A stretch of DNA of 64,000 nucleotides from Voacanga thouarsii (GCA_026120185.1 JANUWF010000008.1:2790001-2854000); one strand, 5' to 3'; shown: positions 46,592 to 58,944, numbered from the stretch's first letter. Numbers and translations: made by a program. Notes: a model not told the origin generated them from the letters alone.

Positions 46592-47711
46592 ACGTGCATG
46601 AAACATACGATTTGATGAGATTATAAAGTCTTGTAGTTTCATATAAATGTGGATAAACCACGTGTGTACAGGAAGTCAGATGGGAAAAATGTGTCATTTA
46701 TGGTACTCTATGTAAATAACATTCTATTTTGGAAATGATGTAGGAATATTGTCATCTATAAATGTTTGGCTATTAGGTTAATTTAGTATGAAGGATATGG
46801 AAAAAGTTAGTTACATTCTTAGTATTAAGCTTCTTAGAGATAGGAAGTAAAGAATGTTAGGCTTATCACAATCTGTTTCTATTAACAATATATTGGATAA
46901 GTAGCATGAATCAGTGTAAATGGGTAATCATACCCTTTACGCATAGATTGACCTTATCTTCTGAATAGTGTCTTAAGACATAGGAAGAAAAGGAAAGAAT
47001 GAGTAAGATTCCATATGCTTCGGCAGTGAGAAGTCTCATATATGCCATGTTTTGTATAAGGCTAGATAGCTACTTTATTGTAAGCATGGTCAGTAGATAT
47101 TAGTCAAAATCAGAGAAAGAATATTGGCAACCTATAAAGTATAAACTCAAGTACCTAAAGAGAACGAGAGATTATATGCTTGTCTACAGAGTAATGAATT
47201 GATTCCTACTAATCATACTAACTCAAACTTCCAGACGAATAAAGATACAAGAAAATCCACTAGTGGATATATTTTTACTTTGTCTGGATGGGCTACTTCA
47301 TGAAGGAATATTAAGCAATCTTATATTGTTGATTCTACCATAAAAATTGAGTATATGACAGCCTCAGAAGCATCAAAAGAAGCGGTTTAGCTCCAAAAGT
47401 TCCTCACAAAACTTGGAGTTGTACCATAAATGGACAGGACTATTACTATATATTGTGACAATTATGGAGTTGTGTCAAAATACAAGGCACCAAGGAACTA
47501 TAGGAAGGAAAAGCACATTGAGAGAAAATATCACTTGATTTGGGAGTTCATCCAGAAATGAGAGAAAATGGTTGACAAGATTTCATCTTTAAATAATCTG
47601 GTTAAGCCATTTACTAAGCCTTTAACGAAGAAAGTGTTCTGAAGACACTTGGACATCATAGGGGTAGGGACATATGGACTCTCATAGTCCATTTAGTGCA
47701 AGTAAGAGATT
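46592..47711 (+). pseudogene. Element C: copia pol, right part (RT C-terminus and RNase H)
   Basis: Continues C after solo LTR D: NIRFDEIIKSCSFI, then VLYVNNILF, where the catalytic YVDD reads YVNN. SMKDMEKVSYILSIKLLRDR, MSKIPYASAV and RSLIYAM follow, and an RNase H part with TRKSTSGYIFTLSGWAT, SKYKAPRNYRKEKHIERKYH and LVKPFTKPL. Numerous stops and shifts. A weak purine stretch (AAGTAAGAGAT) precedes the LTR. Confidence 0.88.
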
Positions 47712-49505
47712 GTTGGAATGTATACCCAAAATGTACTATATATCTCTGTATTTTGAAAATTTATAAAACATTTCATTCATTAATAGTTATTTGCTTATAT
47801 ATATTTGCACATTAAGGTCTAAGTATGTTAGTAAGTAATCTACATGATTAGGTCGTACTTTCACAGTAAGGTATAGATTATGGGCTACTAACACATAAGA
47901 GAAAAATTATTCTTGATCGATTGACAAAGTTGGGCATTTTATTAAGGTTTAGATCATTATACTATAGTTTCTAAATGAGAAATGATTTACCTTTAACCAG
48001 TGAGTAGTCCTCTTACACTAATAGTGTAAGTATATTTGGAATATGTAAAAATGGACCACACAATAATAATCGTTATAAATGTACTATAATAAATAAAGAT
48101 TGATTTATCGCTGCTACTGTATGGATAAGTACCCTAAGACTTGAGTAAAATTTGATGGTCTAGAGAAACTAGACTTGTGCACTTTGATATATGATGGATG
48201 AGGTCTTATCACAAGGCCAATAATATTATACGTTGAGTGTATGACTCTAGTTAATTAAGACAAACTTATATAATAAAGTTTCTATGCTTTACTTTGTGAC
48301 GACATCACCCCCTTGTGATTGTCCGGGATAACCTAAATAATCTAGGGTCCTGGGAAACGTGACTATGTATGCTTTTAGGCAGCTCCCTTATATAGGTGAG
48401 TACATAATGAAAGTTATGGATTATCGACTAGTTATAAAAGGATGATAGAAATTATTAAGAAATGTATTAGTACAATTTTCCTATCTCAATGATAGGTGTT
48501 ACATAGAGGGGTATTTTCATCATTATACTTGTAAGTAGAAAACAGTGCACTGTCATATTATTCTTAAGATTAATATTTCCATATGGTGATAAATAGAATA
48601 TTTAAAATGATAAAATACAACCATTTGTTAGCAATGGTATTTTGGTCATTTTAATAGCCAAGAATAATACATCTTTTAGTCCCCAGAATAGCTCAAGTAA
48701 CCTTAGTAAATTTATTGTATTATATGGGCTTATTGGGTGAATTTATTATTAGAAGAATTATTTTAAGAATCCAATTAATTATTTATTTATGTTGAAATAA
48801 TTAATTGGGCTAATTTAATGAAATTGGTTTATTAATTAATTGTCTTGGATAATTTTATTTTGGGCCCAAATACACAATTAATTAATAAAAGAACTATTTA
48901 ATTAGTCTTGGACTAAATAGGAAAAGCCCCTGGCCTACCAGGGTTTGTGTGTAGTAGCTAAAAAAGTTTTAGAAACCTAGGTTAGCTGCTACATGTAATT
49001 AGAAATGGAAAAGGAAAAAAGAAAGAAACAGGGCAGCCGGTTTGTAGGAGATAAAAGGAAAAAGCAAAAGGGTTTTTGGAACTATAGAACATTCTTGGTG
49101 CATGTTTCGGTGAACTAAAGTACATAGTCACCGTTTTCCTTTTTCTTAGTTGGTCGTCGTTTTTCTTCTCTTTTCCTTGAGTTAGCTCTTCCAATCTTCT
49201 TCTTAATTTATTTTTTCACCTATTATTCTACTTTTACCAATAGATAACTTATAGGACGTTCGAGAATATTCTATAAGGCCAAGAGCTAGCAAACGTGGTA
49301 CGTGTTAGATGTAAAGGAGCCGACGATTAGCTGAAATTCCCATGGAACAAGTGAATGTTCCAACAAAAGAAACTCCGTCAAACCTGAATCCGATACTGGA
49401 TATTTAACCTAAGATCCCAGAAGTAAGTATTCCTATATTTTAGCTTGGAAAAAAAATTTAAATTTGCGAACTTCCACTGTACTTTTATTTTCCCGCAATC
49501 CTTCA
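47712..49505 (+). repeat. Element C 3' LTR
   Basis: Starts TGTTGGAATGTATACCC and ends CGCAATCCTTCA, 1794 bp. The same end (CAATCCTTCA) followed by a primer site defines the LTR of G, and several blocks match G (TTTCACAGTAAGGTATAGAT, GTGAGTAGTCC). No 5' partner exists in the window because C is truncated. Confidence 0.75.
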
Positions 49506-50068
49506 AAACTAAAATCAACACTTACATACAGATAAGCAAAACATTTTTCCTCTAACAAACGTAAATCTCTTGAATTACATAATATCATACACCCCACAAA
49601 TACCACACTACACTTTCACCATATTTATACTCCAACATCATAATAAATCATCCATTCCATCATCCATCCACGATATTCATACACAGCAAAATAGTATAGA
49701 ACAAAAAGAGTTAAACAAGATTTACTTGTTTTGTGAACCGAGTTGCTTCAAAAGATTTTGAGTGTTGAAGCAAAGGATGCAAGGCCACAACTTCCTTTGT
49801 TTGAAGAGCTACCTAAGTAAGAAAAGGGAAGGAACAAAATGAAACATTAAGAACATCCCTTACGACTTACAGATGTCGAAAAGAAAATGAATAGAAAGTG
49901 GAGAAAAGAGAAAAACAGGAAAAGACAAGAAGAACTATGGAAGATTCATGCTAAATACCTTTTGGAATATAAAATTATGTAGCATAAATTCCTGACCTTG
50001 ATCTTGAGAGGGAAAATGTTAACTGAGTTTGGTGTTTGGGATTCAATAGACAAGAGTTTGGTGATATG
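49506..50068 (-). repeat. Element J: gypsy-type LTR fragment, left part
   Basis: Non-coding sequence resembling the interior of the E and F LTRs in style. It continues beyond copia H at 56784. The left junction with the C LTR is abrupt, so J is truncated or C ended in it. Confidence 0.45.
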
Positions 50069-51471
50069 TGTTAGTGTTGTGTCCTAAAGGCAATCACTTG
50101 TACATTGTATAAGACATATTTTATTTTAATAAAAGGCATTATTTATCTTACAGTTTTATTTGTTTACTTTTAAGTAATTTAACTCTTCGATAAAGTCCCT
50201 AGTACAACACTGTGTTAAGGAAATCATGATAGAGATCATGATATAAGATTCCTACTACACTGTATAGTGTTAGTACTTAAATAGTCCCTAGTCGTAGTAT
50301 TAATGAGACATGACATCATTAATGAGTTAAGACTAGCAGGTGTTAGACTTCCTGATTTGATCAGGCGGTGGTTCTCATATCCGTGAGTATTAAGATACTC
50401 AAAGTTAACACATGGATGCTTGTTAATGGAACAAGTTCATTGGATGACATAGCTTTGAGATAATCACATGGTTAACTATTTAGTGCCAATGATATAATAG
50501 CTCAATATAGCAAACATGTAAGTATCCTTAGACTTGAGATCTCCAAGATACTTTGTTTGCTGAGCATTGTACTTTGATTACAATCTCCGGAGCTCGATCG
50601 AGAGCCGCCTATGGGATGGATATTGGATACATTGTGAGGTAAACAAAAGTAGTTGAGAGGGTCAATAAAGGATTCACAACTCTTAATAGTAGGAGTGAAT
50701 ATCTCACGGCCACTTGTAGGAATTACTACTTGAGAAGTCCTTGGCCAAGGCAATTGTGTATTGGAAACAGTTCCAATTGATACACATCTAGAGTAGTGGG
50801 TTCCTGGTACAAGTACTATTGTATTCGGGACAAAATTAATTCTGGAGGGAGTTGGCACTAATTCCGTACTCCAAATTGAATGAGATATTGTATGGTAAAA
50901 GGAGTTAATTACACTGAAGTTTGTTATTGAAGGGTTCATATCAAGCCACTTGACTTCTTAGACTCTTAGGTGGTCATGATGTATAGCTCATGATCTGGGA
51001 ATATGGGTTTATTAATTGATGAATTAATAAACCAATCCTAATTAGAATTAATAGCATTAATTCTAATTAATTATGGATTATTAATCTCAAAGAAGTTTGG
51101 ATTAATTCATGTTCGCTACCAATTGACTGGGAAACCTAATAGGTCACACACAATAGATGATTATATACTCAAGATATTATTTGATAATATAGAGGGGTTA
51201 ATTGCGAGAAAGAGAAGTTGTTGTGGATAAATTATAATTAGTTAAAATTTGTGGTCCAAATTGTAATTGTGAGAACTTGATGTTTCCAATTACAATTAGG
51301 AAATTCTTATTGTTTTAAAATTTCTGATTTTCAGTGGATTTTGGAATATATATTGGATATGCTCGAAATCCTAATCTAAGGGTGATTCACACGAAAATAG
51401 GAGCCACAAAACAAACGTCTTCTTCTTCTTCTTCTTCTTCTTCTTCTTCTTCTTCTTCTTCTTCTTCTTCT

Positions 51472-51532
<61 letters not shown>

Positions 51533-51832
51533 ATTTTGCTGAAAATAAAAACAACCCTAACCACCATCTTTTTCTGCTGGCACTGGAAATTTTGGTGCTT
51601 GAGTATTTCTCTGTGTGGATTACTATTAGAGATAATCACACACTATGATTATAGTGTTTAGACGTCCAACTTGAAGAAGATCAATTTTGTTCTTCAGACG
51701 ATCACCCAAAGGTAAAAGCTATTACCTTTATTATCATTATGTCTTGTTTTCCACACATAGATGGGTCCTGGGAGGGTATCTTGTTTTATTTTTCGCTTCG
51801 TCGTATACGATACGAGCCTGATATACCCAATA
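50069..51832 (+). repeat. Element H 5' LTR
   Basis: 1764 bp. It carries TCT then TC microsatellites at 51418-51532. Relative to the 3' LTR it lacks about 42 bp at 51669 and has a longer TC run. An antisense open frame (50939-50502, MNPSITNFSVINSF...) is also open in the 3' LTR. Confidence 0.92.
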
Positions 51833-51833
51833 G

Positions 51834-51850
51834 TGGTATCAGTGACATGC
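51834..51850 (+). promoter_or_regulatory. Element H primer binding site
   Basis: TGGTATCAGTGACATG one base after the LTR end; initiator tRNA-Met type, diverged after position 9. Confidence 0.75.
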
Positions 51851-52582
51851 TATATGTTGTCTACGGACATTGTTTTGGCATGAAAAAATGTTTTCATATA
51901 TTCGTGCTTATCATTGTTCACTGTGAAAATCGTTTTCACTCAGGTCGAAATCATTTCGAGCTTTGTGGATTGAGTCCGTAGCATAATATGATTGTGTAAA
52001 AGTTATAGCACATTTCAAAAGGTGCTTTCTTTATGTGCTCAAAATTTTCTACAGAAAAACATTTTCTTAAACATGGTAGTTGCCCTCCGTTTCATCTTGT
52101 GAATTTGATTTTCTATTTTGTTTTGTCTAAACTAACAAATTGGCTGTTGTTTTGAGCTTCAACATAGAAAATTCTGTTGAGAATTGTTCTCACTAAAATT
52201 CTATAGAAGATTAGGGCACCAGAAATTGTTTCTAAAAATTTTTTCTGAAAATCGCCACCACTTCCCGACTACAGCCGGCGCTGGCTCTAGCCTTCAAACC
52301 GGCGCTAGTTCTATTCTATTCGTGATGTTCAGAAATCGTTTTTGGAAGAGAAAAATTTTTGGAAACCAGAACAGAGTCGACGCCGGCTCTGGCTTCCAAA
52401 CCAGTGCCGGTTATGCTCTATTTTGCACAATCCAGCTATTTAAAAAAAATTGGAATAGAATTTTGAAAAGGGAAAAATCTCATTTGATGAGAGGCGGCAA
52501 AATAAAAATTTTTCCACGGGGGCGCTGCCCCCTAAACCCCACAAAGGACGCTGCCCCTTGAGCCCTGCCCGTTGATCGGCTA
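51851..52582 (+). other. Element H leader with GC-rich tandem repeat
   Basis: At 52250-52440 two diverged copies (period about 110 bp) carry ACAGCCGGCGCTGGCTCTAG and CGACGCCGGCTCTGGCTTCC, each followed by an AAACC...GCCGG segment. At 52515-52560 is GGGCGCTGCCCCCTAAACCC with a second CGCTGCCCC. The open frame at 52184-52561 follows from this composition and has no known domain. Confidence 0.6.
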
Positions 52583-53690
52583 GTGGGACCGCCGTTATTG
52601 TTGCAAGACAGGACCCAAAAGCATTTTCTCAAAATTAATTTTGAGACAAACAATTTTATTTTTCAAAATAGTAAAATGACTAAAACTCCTTTTCCAGCAA
52701 AAGGAGAATGGGCCAATGAGTTATTAGAACTTATACATTCTGATGTATGTGGTCCAATGTCAATACAAGCAAGAGGAGGTTACAACTATTTCATAATCTT
52801 TATTGATGACTCACGATATGGGTATTTTTATTTAATGAAATACAAATATGAGGCCTTTGAAAGGTTCAAAGACTTCAAGAATGAAATAGAAAAATAACTT
52901 GGCAAAAGTATTAAGACTCTAATATCTGATCGAGGAGGAGAATACTTGAGCCAAGAGTTTCTGAGTTATCTTAGAGATGGTGGGATATTATCTCAATGGA
53001 CTCCACCACATACACCTCAACATAACGGTGTATTTGAGAGAATGAATCAAACCCTTCTAGACATGGTATGGACCATGATGGCTTCTACAGACCTACCAAA
53101 ATCATTTTGAGGGTATGTACTAGAGACTTCTATTTATGTACTAAACAGAGTTCCAACAAAATCGGTTGATACTACCCCATTTAAGATGTTCTTTGGTAAG
53201 AGACCAAAGTTATCTCACTTGCGAGTATGGGGTTGTCCTACTTTTGTTAAAAGGCCACAGTCAGACAAACTTGATAGTAAGTCTGACAAGTGTTTGTTTG
53301 TAGGATATCCAAAAGAATCTTTCGGATATTACTTCTATCTATCCTCCGAAAATAAATTGTTTGTTTCAATTATGTCGTCTTCTTAGAGAAGAAGCACATG
53401 CTCAAAAGGGATAGTAGGAGTAAGATTGAACTTAGTGAAGTTCATGAAGATTAAACAAACGAGGATCAACCGTCTAATCCCACATCTATTGAGAGAATAG
53501 ATAAACCTTCTAATACACAAGAACCTTGTAGATCTAGTAGGATATGTGTGGCACCTGAGAGATATGGATTTCTCAGTAGTGACCACAATGACGTATTACT
53601 CATAGATGAAGATCAGCCTACTAACTACAAGGATGTTCTGAATAGTTCAGAATCTGGCAAATGGCTTGAGGCCATGAAGTCAGAGATGGA
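52583..53690 (+). pseudogene. Element H integrase
   Basis: Reads KMTKTPFPAKGEWANELLEL, IHSDVCGPMSIQARGGYNYF, then IIFIDDSRYGYFYLMKY (first Asp), SDRGGEYLSQEFLSYL (second Asp) and HNGVFERMNQTLLDMV (Glu). It continues SVDTTPFKMFFGKRPKLSHL and DKCLFVGYPKESFGYYF. D,D,E are intact; stops (for example in SF*GYVLETS, Trp expected) break it. The zinc-binding domain is missing on the left. Confidence 0.9.
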
Positions 53691-54960
53691 TTCCATGTAG
53701 ATAACTAAGTATGGACTTTGGTTGATCTACCCAAAGGAATTAAACCTATTGGGTGCAAGTGGGTTTTCAAGAAGAAAATGGACATGGATGGTAACTTAGT
53801 TACCTTTAAAGCACGACTAGTGGCGAAGGGTTGTCGTCAACAACATGGTATTGACTATGGTGAAACCTTCTCGCCAGTAGCGATGTTGAAATCAATCAGG
53901 ATACTTCTAGCCATTGTTGTTCATCATGATTATGAGATTTGGCAAATGAATATGAAAGCAGCTTTCCTAAATAGAAATCTGACTGAGGAAATGTATATGA
54001 CACAACTTGAGGGTTTCACATCCAATGATAGTACTAAGGTGTGCAAAGCTACAAAGGACCATTTATGGACTTAAGCAGGCTTCTAAGAGTTGGAACATCC
54101 GTTTTGATGAAACAATCAAAGAGTTTAGTTTCATTCAAAACATAGATGAGCCTTGTGTATACAAGAAGGTTAGTGGGAACGCAATCGTTTTCTTATTACT
54201 TTATGTAGATGACATATTACTAATAGGAAACGATATACCTGTCTTGCAAACGGTTAAAATTTGGTTGTCCAAACAATTCTCTATGAAAGACCTTAGTAAA
54301 GCAACCTATATTCTTGGAATAAGGATCTATAGGGATAGATCCAAAAGATTGTTAGGTCTTTCGCAGTCTACATACATAGATAAAGTGCTAAAGAGGTTTA
54401 GCATGGATCAATCCAAAAGGGGATTCTTACCCATGTCACATGGTGTAAGCCTTTCAAAGTCGATGTCTCTCAAGACACAAGTTGAAAGGGATCACATGAG
54501 TAAGATTCCATATGCCTCGGCAGTTGAATCTATCATGTACACTATGATATATACTAGGCCCGATGTATCTTGTACTCTCAGTTTGACAAGCAGATACCAA
54601 TCTAACCCTGGTGAAGGTCATTGGGCAGCTGTAAAGAACATCCTTAAGTACTTACGAAGGACAAAGGATGTGTTCTTAGTATATGGAGAAGGTGATTTAA
54701 AAATAAACAGGTATACTGATGCCAATTTTTAATCTGACAAAGATAATTTCAAATGACAATTTGGCTATGTGTTTATGTTGTGCAGAGGGGCAATAAGTTG
54801 GAAAAGTTCCAAACAAGAGACTATTGCCAATTCTACGACATAAGCTGAGTACATAGCCGCTTCTGAAGTAGCTAAGGAAATAAAGATAGAGAGAGTTCCC
54901 ACAGATGAGAACATAGCTGACCCATTTACAAAAGCACCATCCCAAACGAAATATGATTGT
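53691..54960 (+). pseudogene. Element H reverse transcriptase and partial RNase H
   Basis: KGIKPIGCKWVFKKKMDMDG, IDYGETFSPVAMLKSIRILL and YEIWQMNMKAAFLNRNLTEE are followed by a frameshift near 54050. A 241-codon frame (54007-54732) then holds TIYGLKQASKSWNIRFDETI and LLLYVDDILLIGNDIPVLQT with the catalytic YVDD intact, then MSKIPYASAVESIMYTMIYT. The RNase H part is broken by stops and has an internal deletion: AEYIAASEVAKEIK joins directly to IERVPTDENIADPFTKA. A purine stretch (AGTGGGAGT) precedes the 3' LTR. Confidence 0.92.
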
Positions 54961-55019
54961 CATGATGAGTTATTCGGTATTAGGTACATGAATGATTGGT
55001 TCTAGTGTAAGTGGGAGTT

Positions 55020-56783
55020 TGTTAGTGTTGTGCCCTAGAAGCAATCACTTGTATATTGTATATGACACATTTTATTTTAATAAAAGACATTATTTATCTT
55101 ACAGTTTCTTTTGTTTACTTTTAAGTAATTTAATTATTTGATAAAGTCCATAGTACAACACTGTATTAAAAAAATCATGATAGAGATCATGATATGAGAT
55201 TCCTACTACACTGTATAGTGTTAATACTTAAATAGTCTCTAGTCGTAGTACTAATGAGACAGGACATCATTAATGCGTTAAGACTAGCATGTGTTAGACT
55301 TCCTGATTTGATCAGGCGGTGGTTCTCATATCCGTGAGTATTGAGTACTCAAAGTTAACACATGGATGCTTGTTAATGGAACAAGTTCATTAGATGACCT
55401 AACTTTGAGATAATCACATGGATAACTATTTAGTGCCAGTGATATAATCGCAATATAGCAAACGTGCAAATATCCTTAGACTTGAGATCTCCAAAGTACT
55501 TTGTTTGCTGAGCATTATACTTTGATTCCAATCTCCGGAGCTCGATCGAGGGCTACCTATGGGATAGATATTGGGTACATTGTAAGGTAAACGAAAGTAG
55601 TTGAGAGGGTCAATAAAGGATTCACAACTCCTAATAGTATGAGCGAATATCTCACGGCCATTTGTAGGAATTACTACTGGAGAAGTCCTTGGCCAAGGCA
55701 ATTGTATATTGGAAATAGTTTCAATTGATACACATCTAGAGTAGTGGGTTCCTGGTACAAGTACTATTGTATTCGGGACAAAATTAATTCTGGAGGGAGT
55801 TGGCACTAATTCCGTACTCCAAATTGAATGAGATATTGTATGGTAAAATGAGTTAATTACACTGAAGTTTGTTATTGAAGGGTTCATATCAAGCCACTTG
55901 ACTTCTTAGACTCTTAGGTGGTCATGATGTATAGCTCATGATCTGGGAATATGGGTTTATTAATTGATGAATTAATAAATCAATCCTAATTAGAATTAAT
56001 TATGGATTATTAATCTCAAAGACGTTTGGATTAATTCATGTTCACTACCAATTGACTGGGAAACCTAATAGGTCATACACAATAGAGGATTATATACTCA
56101 AGATGTTATTTGATAACATAGAGGGGTTAATTGTGAGAAAGAGAAGTTGTTGTGGACAAATTATAATTAGTTATAATTTGTGGTCCAAATTATAATTGTG
56201 AGAACTTGATGTTTCCAATTACAATTAGGAAATTCTGATTGTTTTAAAATTTCAGATTTTCAGTGGATTTTGGAACATATATTGGATATGCTCGAAATCC
56301 TAATCCAAGGGTGATTCACATGAAAATAGGAGCCACAAAATAAACGTCTTCTTCTTCTTCTTCTTCTTCTTCTTCTTCTTCTTCTTCTTCTTCTTCTTCT
56401 TCTTCTTCTTCTTCTTCTCTCTCTCTCTCTCTCTCTCTCTTGTTTTGCTGAAAACAAAAACAGCCCTAGCCGCCATCTTTTTCTGCTAGCACAAGAAATT
56501 AGTGCTTGAGTATTTCTCTGTGTGGATTACTATTAGAGATAATCACACACTGTGATTATAGTAGTTAGACGTCCAACTCTCGTGGAGTTTGCATAAGAGG
56601 ATTGCTAGATCGCACCTCGATTTGAAGAAGATCAATTTTGTTCTTCAGACGATCACCCAAAGGTAAAAGTTGTTGCCTTTATTATCATTATTTCTTGTTT
56701 TCCACACATAGACGGGTCTTGGGAGAGTATCTCGTTTTATTTTCCGCTGCACTGTATACGATACGAGCCTGAGATACCCAACA
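55020..56783 (+). repeat. Element H 3' LTR
   Basis: TGTTAGTGTTGTGCCC...GATACCCAACA. TTC microsatellite at about 56347-56418 followed by a short TC run to 56440. It contains the segment (about 56577-56618) missing from the 5' LTR. Antisense open frame 55887-55426 parallels the one in the 5' LTR. Confidence 0.92.
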
Positions 56784-57344
56784 GTATGCAGTCTATTCTA
56801 GAAGGTCTGGAATGGATTATGGTGCCTAAATTTGTTTAGAATGTTGAAGATTAGGGTGTGTGTTCTTGATATTCTTGGAGTTTCTTGAAAGGATTTTGAG
56901 AGCAAAGTGAAATTAGAGAGTTTTCTGTGTTTTTAAGAGTAAGTGGCCAAATGGTTGACTGAAGAGGTTGTTGTATTTTCTGGATAGGTTACTGATTCCA
57001 GAGAATTTCTTGGAGTGAAATCTGGCTTTTGAATTTTAGATTTTGAAAATAAGGAAGGTTAGCTAGGGAAAGGAGTATTGCAATGGTGAGTTGTGATGTT
57101 TCGAGGGGTTTAATGATTGAAAATGAAGTCGACTGGAATAAATAATACAAGGGAGTATTTTGGGTTTCAAAGTGAAACATAATTAGAGTAAAGATTGAGA
57201 AAACCAGTCAGTAGAGTAATTGAAGAAGTTTGTTTGAAATTCAAGCTTGAATTTTAAAAATTAAATCGAAGAGAAAGGAGGAGCAATTCGAGGTGCTTTC
57301 AGTAGCTTCTCGGTAACAATGGTGATGTGTTTGAATTTGGGTGT
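56784..57344 (-). repeat. Element J: gypsy-type LTR fragment, right part
   Basis: GTGTGTTCTTGATATTCTTG and AGTGGCCAAATGGTTGAC match the style and order of E around 42136-42220 (GGTGTTCTTGATGTTCTTGG, GAGTGGCCAACTGG). So H sits inside a degraded gypsy-type LTR. Its right edge near 57344 is not clear. Confidence 0.5.
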
Positions 57345-58944
57345 AAAAAATCATATAAAAATAAACACATTCTCAATCAAGTTTAAATTAAAATGTTAAC
57401 CCCAAATTAAACATATGAGCAAGCGTACTTATCATTAAGCATAGCTTAGGGTTTAAAATGAGTATCGATCCTCAAGGAACAAGTATGCAGTAATAACTTT
57501 TCTTTCATTGTTTAACCGACTCAATAAAGTGAAAAAGAATAAAAAGAAAAAATAAAATAAAATAATATATACATGTCAAGGATGGAGAATTATGTAACAC
57601 AAACCATTATTCTGACACACATGACCTTAAAGTACTCAATTATTATCATAACTAATCATTCTCCTGTCATCCGAAGGATTAAGATAGATTCACTTCTTTT
57701 TCAATCCGTCAAATCATTATCTTCTAGACAAATTAGCATCACATATCCTGTCTCAACTAATTCACCCAAAAGATGCATTAAACACAATCCTTGATTAAAT
57801 TTTCATATCCCGGCAAATTTAAAACATGAAATTAACCAATGAATCCATATCCTGGCAGACATCAATTAATCTTTAATTACCCAGTTCTTAGCAATTAACC
57901 ATTTTTTCAAGCAAGTTAATAGACAACAAATATGAAATTAATGAATTGAGACCACCATCAATCCATTTTCCAAGCAAGTTAATAGAAAGAAACAATAAAT
58001 TAATCTCGTAATAAGTAATTAAATATAAAAAATAACAATCAATTAATCAAAAGATCAAAGTAACTCTAAAAATCATGAATACCGAAAACAATGTCAAATT
58101 ACAATAAAACAATTAATACATCATTGTTCAAGAAAAGAAAATAAAGTTAAAAGAAAGTACTCATAGACAAGCCTCCTTCTTCTCCCTTCGTAAGCTCTCT
58201 TGTACAATCCTCCTTGATTTGATGAATTCTTCCTTGATTTTGAGTGATTTGTGTTTTGCTCCGTGAATTCCTTTGACTTGTATTTTTCCTCTATTTATAA
58301 GCTTTAAGAATGCCTAAATTTGTCCCTCTAGGGCTTCTGGCCGAATAGAAGTAGGAAAATACCAAAACTCTGAAAATTGTCAAAAATGGACACAAAAATC
58401 GAGGCACTGCCTCTGCACGTGTGTACAGCCAGCGCCGCTTGTCTTGGCTAGGTCCGGCGCCGCTTGTGTTTTGTCTTTCTATCCGTTCGTCGATTTTTCA
58501 TGATTTTCATGCCAAATCTTCCGGATTGCAGCCGACACCGCCTTTGGGCTCCTAACCAGCATCGACTCTATTCTGTTCCACGACGTTTTTACCTTATTTT
58601 ACCCCTAAAATCTGAAATAATACACAAAATTCCTTTTTATGGGTAAAATCTCAAATATGAAGGAATATGATAAGTTATTGTACAAAATATATCACAAAAT
58701 GGTCTCAAATAACTAGGAAATATATGACTAATTTAGGCCCTATCAAATGGCAAATGAACATAGGTAAGGAAAACAAAAGAAAGAAGTAAAGGGAACAAAG
58801 CCTAGCCATGGCTTTGCTCATGCCAAACCGGGCTATGCATTGTGCATAGGAGGCTTTACCAGGAAAAAATATTTTTTTTTTAAATGAAGAAAAATAAAAC
58901 CAAAAATATTTGGTAACAAGAGTAACTTTACTATAGGCAGAATT
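57345..58944. other. Unclassified repeat-like sequence
   Basis: No gene seen. AAATGAGTATCGATCCTCAA (57457-57476) resembles a motif common in plant retroelement non-coding regions (from memory, unverified). Two diverged copies of a GC-rich repeat lie at 58418-58590 (AGCGCCGCTTGTCTTGGCTA; TGCAGCCGACACCGCCTTTG) and match the leader repeat of element H. Short ORFs have no recognisable domain. Confidence 0.4.

Larger units (their letters stand above)
50069..56783 (+). mobile_element. Element H: Ty1/copia lacking gag and protease
   Basis: LTRs at 50069-51832 and 55020-56783 start TGTTAGTGTTGTG and end ACCCAA(C/T)A. Flanks are ATATG (50064-50068) and GTATG (56784-56788), a duplication with one mismatch. 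Inside are a primer site, a repeat-rich leader, integrase, RT and part of RNase H. Gag, protease and the integrase N-terminus are absent: leader sequence runs straight into LGK-type integrase sequence at about 52620. H would need proteins in trans. Confidence 0.92.

Noticed and set aside
47712..49365. C LTR ending at TTCCAACA, which would mirror its TGTTGGAA start
   Set aside because: The related LTR of G ends CAATCCTTCA just before its primer site, and C has the same CAATCCTTCA at 49496-49505, so the longer LTR is preferred.
51334..51648. Ser-rich and Arg-rich reading frames in the H LTRs (also 56260-56457)
   Set aside because: They translate the TCT/TC microsatellite; no conserved sequence outside it.
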